From contig CM077824.1 in assembly GCA_039720395.1 (NCBI GenBank), positions 16,496,046 through 16,560,045 of the forward strand: DNA of 64,000 bases, read 5' to 3'. Within the stretch, counting starts at the first letter, position 1; every line of letters begins with the position of its first letter. Shown here in pieces: positions 57,301-64,000 of the stretch. Below the pieces are notes generated by a model, which made no database searches, was not told the origin of the DNA, and saw only the letters and a program-made list of their open reading frames with translations. This DNA comes from Liquidambar formosana. Its lineage: Eukaryota; Streptophyta; Magnoliopsida; Saxifragales; Altingiaceae. A program made the translations under genes and the position numbers.

Positions 57301-60300
57301 TAAACTGAAAACTTTGTAAGTAGTTTTATCAAATGGCTTATAGATTATGATTATGATTATTATTTTTATTTTTTCAAATGGCTTATAAATGAGTCTGTAA
57401 CAATCCATGGTTTCTATTCCAAAACCATAGTCCTTGTTAATATGATCATCTTTCTAATTTTCCAGATTGTACAAAAGTTAAGGCTTTGCATGGTGTTAGG
57501 AGAAAGTAAATCCTGGAAATGTTATTGGAGAAGTCCCATTAACGTTGTGCTTGCAATGCAAAAATATTAGTACAAAGTCCATAACAAGTCTACACTTTCT
57601 TAAAGTGATGGCAAACTGCTTCCACTTTTCTTTTTCAGTTTCCTGTTGATAGGGCGGACATATCAGCTTTATTCATCTCATGTTATGCAAAGTCTTTGCT
57701 GATATTGATCACAATGTTGTACAACCTGATGTGATAGAATGGGCACACTTACTTTCAGTTTGATTCCCATTGAAACAAATTAGAGCTTTGAAACAATGGG
57801 CTCAGGCAGACCTTATTTACAAATAAGTTCATTTTAACTACCATTTTCTTCCGAAGTTATGACAAGATCCACTACTTGCAGGGTATATAACACCATTTGT
57901 TAATACTTTTAGATGTTGCTTGTTTTTTGAAATTTCCCACATTCCCAAGATTCAATATAAAGTGGTGATTTTGTATGGCCAACCCATATACGAGATATTG
58001 AATTTTTTTGAGTTGAGAATGTCTTTCCATAATGGCGATTGGTTGGAGTTGAAGAATCTTTGACTCTTGTCATGAAATTTTTACTCCAAAAGGTCCTAAA
58101 ATTTCTCCTGTTGGTTGAGTTTGTCACAACCAATAAAATCATTGTCGTTTACATACCCATATTACATTCTTTCTTACATTTTTGCATAAATATTTAAAAG
58201 AAACATACTCATATATGCATATTTATCTTCTTTATTTTCATATTTGGTTAATTATATTTGAATAGGCGTAAACTTGATTCATTTTTCCTGCAAACTTATG
58301 CGCACACATTGCTTTATCATTGTAGAGACCTCAGTTTTAATAACTTGACTGGTGAAATACCCACATCATTCGAGCAGCTAGGAAAAGTAGATTTCATGTA
58401 AGTGGATATCCTTGACAAATTTTTATCTTTCAGCCATATGCTTTTTATGCTAAAGTGAAAATGTTGCTTTTTTTAAGGTATTTAACAGGAAACAACCTTG
58501 CTGGACACGTACCTGGATGGGTTCTGGGAAGAAACAAAAATGTGTATGTATATACATTCTTGATATTCATTTTTCACATTTTCATGCCCACTGTGGTTAA
58601 TATAAATTTTTTTACATGATATAGCAGCTCTCAAACACTATTTAATACCTGTTTGACTCAATTGCTTTTGGAGCACCTCGTCATATTTAGTTGCTGAGTA
58701 ACAATGACGCATAGATGGAGTCTGATAATATGGTTTTTGTTACAAAGTTTAAACTTTTGAAGTTAACTGAAGTGACATTTACATGCATGAAGAAAATTAC
58801 ATAATGTTTCACTGCAGCTGTTTTAAGTTTATGGAAAAGATTATCATTGATGTTTTTCTTGTTTTGGTAAACAGAGATATTTCATATAACAATTTTTCTT
58901 GGGAAAGCTCAAGTCCAGTTGAATGTCCTCGAGGCAGTGTGTGAGTATAAATTAAATTGTATTTTTTTTTCCTAACAAGGCATGATACAGAATGATAACA
59001 GCAAATTCTTTCATTCATTTCTCCAGAAACTTAGTGGAGAGCTACTCCTCGTCAGCGAATAAAATGTAAGACTCCTGTGCCTGTGTTGTGAAATTTTAGA
59101 TAAGAATGCCATTGCTTGTGATTGATATAATAGCTCTGGACCTGATGTTTTCATCTCCAAAATATAAAGCTTATCTGTAGTCTTCTGATAATACTTGGTT
59201 TTTCACTTTTCCTTTTCTCTTGTATTGCAGAAGAGAAGTTCATCCATGCCTTAAAAGGAACTTTCCGTGTTCTGCTTCAAGTAAACAACGTGAGTAAAAA
59301 AAAAAAAGATGGTCTTAAATTTCTTAATATGCAGTGGTTGTTTTAGTTATTTATTTCTCAATTTACAATTCAGCATTATGAATTATCAATAAACATGAAT
59401 TGAACAGAAAACCACCGTGCGAAAGAATGGGAAAAAAAAAAAAGGAAAAAAAGAAAAAAAAGAAAAGAAAAGAGGATTTAGAATTGTCAAACCTTTTAAT
59501 TATAGTCAGGGAAGTATCTTCTAGAAAAGGAACTTGTCCTGACAGTGGAAATCTGAACTTAACAATGATAGCATTATAGACTCAAAGTAGCCGAAAAATT
59601 ATACCAATAGAGAGGAAATATTTTTTGAAAGAATTCCTACAAATAATATGCCAGTTTATTTCTTCTTTCTGTATTTCCCATAATAAAAGCAACAAACTCC
59701 GGATTTGGCATTTGTTTGGCAATTAAGTAGGTCATAGAAAAATGTAGGGAAAACCCATATACATTAAAGGGAGATAAGGAAGGATATGATGCCATATTAT
59801 AAATATTCAGAACAACTTGGAATTTCATCAATGATTCTGAACTAAAATGTAAAGTTCAGGAAAATTGTGAATAATTTTGAATAATAAAAATATTGAATTA
59901 TACCTAATAATTTTGTGTTTCATTCATTCAATGAAAACAAAACTCGGGAGAAATGTGAAAAATCTGGGATAAGCTTAAGAGTTTTCAAAATCCCTTATGC
60001 TATGTTTGGATAAGGAATTTCTAGGTGGTATTTGTCTTTGAAGTGGAATTTGTACAATTTTTATAAGGAATTTTGTTAACGAATTTTACAAATTCCATTT
60101 CAAAGGCAAATTCCACTTAGAAATTCCTTATCCAAACATAGCGTTTAGAGAATAATAGGTAATAAATGTAATATAGTTTTAATCAGTTTATCATATTTAG
60201 AGAAATATCCACAACTTTTCACCTAAATAGTAAAGCTAGTGGTGGAAGCAAATAAAAGTCACATACAATGGATATAACACAGGTGTGGGCCTATTTATTT

Positions 60301-63300
60301 ATTAATTCGTCTGAGATTTTTATTTCCTCTCTTTTTTTCCTCATGAATTTCTATTTCTAAATCCTGCTTTAACTTGTCAACATGTAACAGATCATTATTC
60401 CCTGCACATTAATTGTGGTGGTAAGGAAAAAATTATCAGTGGTACCACCAACACCACATATGAAGCTGATTTAGAAGCAAGAGGTGCTTCAATGTTTTAC
60501 TTGAGTCAGAACTGGGCATTTAGCAGCACTGGGAACTTTATGGACAATGATGTTGATGGAGACGTCTATATTGAAACCAATACCTCTGCTTTGTCCAATG
60601 TCTCTTCGCTCAATGCAGAACTGTACACAACAGCTCGTTCTTCACCCCTCTCTCTCACTTATTATGGACTCTGTCTTATGAATGGGTTTTACACCAGTTA
60701 AGCTCCACTTCGCAGAGATTGTGTTTGCAGACGACAGTTCATTTAGCAGCCTTGGGAAGCGTATATTTGACGTCTACATCCAGGTAACCAAACTATATAC
60801 TATGAGAGAGAAAGAATGTAATTCCCTCGTAATGTCATGTAAATGAATACTGAATCTTTTGTACTTTTCTTAATATAGGGAAAGTTGGTCTTGAAGGATT
60901 TTAATATCGAAAATGAGGCTGGTGGGCCTGGTAAGCCCCTTGTAAAGAATTTTACTGTTGCTGTAACTCGTCATACATTAAAAATCCACTTCTACTGGGC
61001 TGGAAGAGGGACAACAGGCATTCCGATTAGATCAAAATATGGTCCTCTCATATCAGCAATTTCAGTGGATCCTAGTAAGTTTATATCTTCTTTGCAGTGC
61101 ATCTTTCTCTAGCACGTTCTCTTGGTTAAACTGAACTTCTGGGCTTGAAAATAAGTAAATAACTAGAGTTTGTTTTGAATTTGAAGCTTTATCAATTCAA
61201 TAGATTCTGTTGAATTTCTCATAGGGTTATAGCTAGACCGACTCCTTTTGAAGACGTTGGTTATGGAAGTTTTATCGGCTTTGGGTTCTGGTTACCCTCC
61301 AAAAAATAAATAGATGAGGATGGATTGGGCTTTGGTTTTGGTATGTAATGGATGTATCCAGATCCAGCTTGCTGAAAACATTTATCTCATAATATAGGCT
61401 CAGAAACAATAAAAATTTGCATGTTTACATTAAGGAAACAAAATAAAATAAATTAACCCCCACAAATTTAAAATTTTTTTCTCAAATTCCATTAAAGTTT
61501 CAATAAATTGTTTATTGTCATTATGTCAGGTAAGTGGGCAACATTGTACCCAAACTCAAAAATGAAAAATTGTAGCCTGATAAATCGGGTAGCCCAGCAT
61601 ATCAGAAGAATGGACCACTTTACACCCCAAGCTTGTTGCTACCCTATGGGAACCTTTTTTTTTTTTTTTTTCGATCAGCAATTCTATGGGAACCCTTTTT
61701 AAATCAGCAAGACATGTTAAATTTTCCAACTTGAGAGTTGAGACTGGCTAAAAGAAGGCTACAAGTTAGAACTATTGATGAGATATAAATGTTGCAAGTG
61801 TAAGAGAGAAGATTAACCAAAAAAAAAAAAAAAAAGAACTGAAGAAGGAAGATCTGTTATCTAATTAAGCCAGAGAGGGAGCTGTTTGGGTTGGTTTTCA
61901 GTTACAGTGTTTCATTGTTTCACTGATATTTGATGAACTTAATTTGTAACAAAATTTATAATTTATGGTTCCAAAAATTAAATTTTTGCCACACCTATTA
62001 TCTAGTCAACATGTAACTACATCTTGATTGATCAGCTTTGTTGCCTTTATTGCACAGACTTCAAACCTCCTTCACTTGATAGCAAAAAGAATTATATCAT
62101 AGTAGTTGCCGGGAGTGTGGCTGCAGCAGTATTTCTTGTCCTTTTGGTCCTTGCTATTATGCGGAGGAAAGGCTGGCTGGGAGGCAAAATCTATGCAGAT
62201 AAAGGTATGTGACATTCTCTTTGACTCTCTGGAAAAATTTTAGTAACTGCAAATTCTAATCTATTGGCATCTCACCTGTTAAATGCCATGTGACAATCCG
62301 GCATCAATATTAAAGGGGGCTCAAGCATAATGTAGTGTGCTATGATATACCATTTCTTAGTATAACATATTGTAGAACACCACATTATAGTTGCACCACC
62401 TTCTTCAAAAATGACTACTAAAGGGTAGCATGGAATATATTCCAGTCTCAGTGTGATTAAGAAAACCCATATTCAAGTTTTCAACCGCAAGTATTCCAGA
62501 ACTTATTTCAGTGTACCTCTTTAAATCACACACCTAGTTTAACATCCACGAGAAGTACAACGCCTAGCACAAAGCTTAATCATATATTTCACTTGTACAG
62601 ATTAAGTTTGTTAACAACAAATTATAATACTCTTTTGTTTTTTTGTTTTTTTTTTAAAACAAAATTTGATAGTTTCAAGAATATGAATTCTTTAATTTAT
62701 ACTGAATAGTAAATATATTCTACTTTGGGGTACAAGGACACAGCATCTTCCACTAAAATCCTATTTTTTATGAAAACTAAGGTCACTTTCTACAAATTAT
62801 TTTTGTCAAGTTCATGAAAGTAATGTAGCAACATAGTTTTGAGTTATTTATTTATTTTATAATTTTTAATTTCCATATTCAACATGGCATATTGATTAGT
62901 AGGAAGTATTCTCACTCAAGCCACTTGGGTTAGCCTAGTGGTGAGATAGGGTGGGGCAAAGGGTAGGAGTCAAATAGGTTAGGGGTTCAAACCCCTCCCA
63001 TTGTTCCCAAAAAAGAAGAAGTATTCTCACTCTAGTTCTTACAAATTCCTCAGATATTGGTTTCTTCATGCTCTTGTGTTGCAACTCTCCAATATGTTGA
63101 TAGGAATTGGATTATGGTACACAAAAATTTTACCCCCCCCCCCAAAAAAAAAAAAAAGAAGAAAGAAAACACAAGAAAAGAAACACATATTACGACAACA
63201 TTTCAATTATTTTTCCCACTGTTGACATGTAATACTATAATTTGGACAGAGCTTAGAGGTCTAGATCTGCAGACAGGATTATTTACACTAAGACAGATTA

Positions 63301-63368
63301 AAGCTGCCACTAATAACTTCGATGCAGCAAACAAGGTTGGGGAGGGTGGCTTTGGATCAGTTTACAAG
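51312..63368 (+). CDS. LRR-malectin receptor-like kinase (LRR-VIII-2 type), 20 exons visible, frameshifted, 3' part outside the window
   Basis: Exons: 51312-51423, 51694-51868, 54160-54231, 54379-54447, 54594-54665, 55842-55913, 56008-56079, 56764-56835, 56920-56991, 57085-57156, 57244-57315, 58326-58397, 58478-58543, 58875-58940, 59027-59065, 59231-59289, 60391-60783, 60879-61074, 62058-62204, 63250-63368. Signal peptide (LFYVFLICCLTLILFTISGF), N-cap with DPCS and Cys pairs, a ladder of one-repeat exons (mostly 72 bp, phase 2), malectin domain from about residue 412, membrane helix near 620-643 (IIVVAGSVAAAVFLVLLVL), then the kinase glycine loop VGEGGFGSVYK. The catalytic lysine and beyond lie past 64000. 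An extra A at 60696 shifts the malectin frame, creating TAA at 60699; removing that base restores the whole frame. As written the product stops after 514 residues, without membrane span or kinase. Confidence 0.93.
53619..53830 (+). mobile_element. tRNA-headed SINE, 212 bp, in intron 2 of the receptor kinase
   Basis: TGAATGAACTCAA is duplicated exactly at 53606-53618 and 53831-53843. Box A-like GGTCTAGTGGTTGGAC, box B-like GAGTTCAATTCCC, and an A-rich 3' tail. Sense orientation relative to the host gene. Confidence 0.92.
54716..55778. mobile_element. MITE-type element with nested GGGCC-rich insert, in intron 5
   Basis: AGAGCTGGCATTAGACTAGA near 54718 pairs with the complement of GGGTTAGACTTTGCCAGCTTT (about 55755-55775), giving inverted ends of the AGCTGGCA type. 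Inside lies a GC-rich segment (about 54890-55505) full of GGGCTTGGGCC and GGGCCGGGC motifs, itself ending AAGCCCACCCC, like another hAT-type element. The nesting accounts for most of this 1.2-kb intron. Confidence 0.5.
59998..60144. mobile_element. Foldback MITE, 147 bp, possibly Tourist-like
   Basis: Nearly perfect inverted arms: GCTATGTTTGGATAAGGAAT at the left and ATTCCTTATCCAAACATAGC at the right, continuing inward (TTTCTAGGTGG / CCACTTAGAAA). TTA flanks both ends (59995-59997 and 60145-60147), consistent with a 3-bp PIF/Harbinger target duplication. It lies in the intron before the malectin exon. Confidence 0.8.
62918..63017 (+). mobile_element. Short tRNA-headed SINE in intron 19 of the receptor kinase
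   Basis: GAAGTATTCTCACTC is duplicated exactly at 62903-62917 and 63018-63032. Box A-like TTAGCCTAGTGGTGAG, box B-like GGGGTTCAAACCC, short A-rich tail. Related to the minus-strand SINE near 32055. Confidence 0.93.
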
Positions 63369-64000
63369 GTAATATCATTGTTCACTGGTTACGTTTCTGT
63401 ATGTTTATTTTTAAATGTTCTTTATAACTGTAAGTTGCAGTAAGTGAAAGAAACTTCTATGATTGCCCAATTAATTAAATGGCCTTGTTAGGCCCAGTGA
63501 GCAAGGAATGAACAGATCATGTGTCCTACAATAAGTTGAAGAAAGAAAATTGTAATTTCATGTGCCTTCAATCTATATATTGGCAGTGGAAATTCAGAAA
63601 GATTTTTAAACTTGTTCCCTTCTTTCATGCCCTTACCAAAAAACTCTGTGAACTAATATTAAAAAAAAATATGCATGAACATAATTATAAATGTATGATC
63701 TCTAGACACTTACAGCCAATTAAATTTGAACTAGCAAGCTCAAATATGGGGGGTTCTAGGATTATTCTATTATGAGATATCCAATTTTCCTGAGAATTTT
63801 AGATATGAGAGCTATTCAAAGAATTGTTTATTTGAATTTCATCCGTGTTCTATGAATTTTCTGGACTTTTTCTTCTTCTTTTTATGAAGTAAATTTGTAT
63901 TAAAAAAGAAGGGCATAGCCCATGTACATAAGAAATGTAGAGTCACTAGCAAAAAAAGGAAGAGAAACTCCTAATGGAGAATAAGGGAATCAACAAAAGA
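63369..64000 (+). other. Start of intron 20 of the receptor kinase; window ends inside it
   Basis: Begins with the donor gtaata after the glycine-loop exon. No further kinase exon is visible before 64000. Confidence 0.75.

Noticed and set aside
62918..63017. A functional tRNA gene
   Set aside because: Box A and B-like motifs are present, but no cloverleaf arms could be formed and target duplications mark it as a SINE.

Overview
This is nuclear DNA of a flowering plant, most likely a eudicot. Evidence: genes with many short GT-AG introns, a plant-type receptor kinase with leucine-rich repeats (LRR) and a malectin domain, a Mutator-like (MULE) transposase, a plant mobile-element type SUMO-protease (Ulp1) gene, tRNA-headed SINEs, hAT MITEs with 8-bp target duplications, and very AT-rich intergenic DNA. 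I cannot name the species. Everything here was read by eye from sequence; no database search was run.

Layout. (1) 0-21 kb is mobile-element territory: an intact two-exon MULE transposase (72-2434); an old diverged tandem array (5.35-8.0 kb); a roughly 3.4-kb inserted element with a plant-transposon-protein reading frame on the minus strand (8.0-11.4 kb); a very homogeneous 276-bp tandem array (11.4-15.2 kb); and a 12-exon gene for an Ulp1-family cysteine protease whose splice phases and catalytic residues are all intact (16862-20771). (2) 21-25.3 kb holds broken copies of two host genes lying side by side: an SF3B1-like splicing-factor fragment (21.0-21.3 kb) and a RAD21/SCC1-type cohesin fragment that keeps its introns but lacks its N-terminus and has a nonsense codon in its C-terminal domain. 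(3) 27.9-34.6 kb carries three small, divergent but homologous reading frames of no family I recognise, with tandemly duplicated noncoding blocks. (4) 34.6-51.3 kb is mainly AT-rich intergenic DNA with a neprosin-domain pseudogene (37.8-38.5 kb), two hAT MITEs with exact 8-bp target duplications, a LINE tail and other foldbacks. (5) 51.3 kb to the window end is a receptor-like kinase gene of the LRR-VIII-2 type, 20 exons visible. A 1-bp insertion in the malectin exon breaks its frame, and the kinase domain runs off the window after the glycine loop.

Two signals stand out. First, GTAC tetranucleotides occur at exactly 22-bp spacing in unrelated-looking repeat contexts: five per unit in both arrays at 5-15 kb, four per cassette at 27.97, 28.47 and 31.21 kb, and an eleven-step ladder at 39.58-39.80 kb. 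Second, the three small proteins share the signature P-[IV]-P-x(6)-[LM]-P-x(2)-T and have GTAC cassettes among their flanking repeats. A MULE transposase, phased arrays, an Ulp1 gene and captured gene fragments in one 25-kb stretch also fit one large composite Mutator-like element or a nest of several, but its terminal inverted repeats were not found here.
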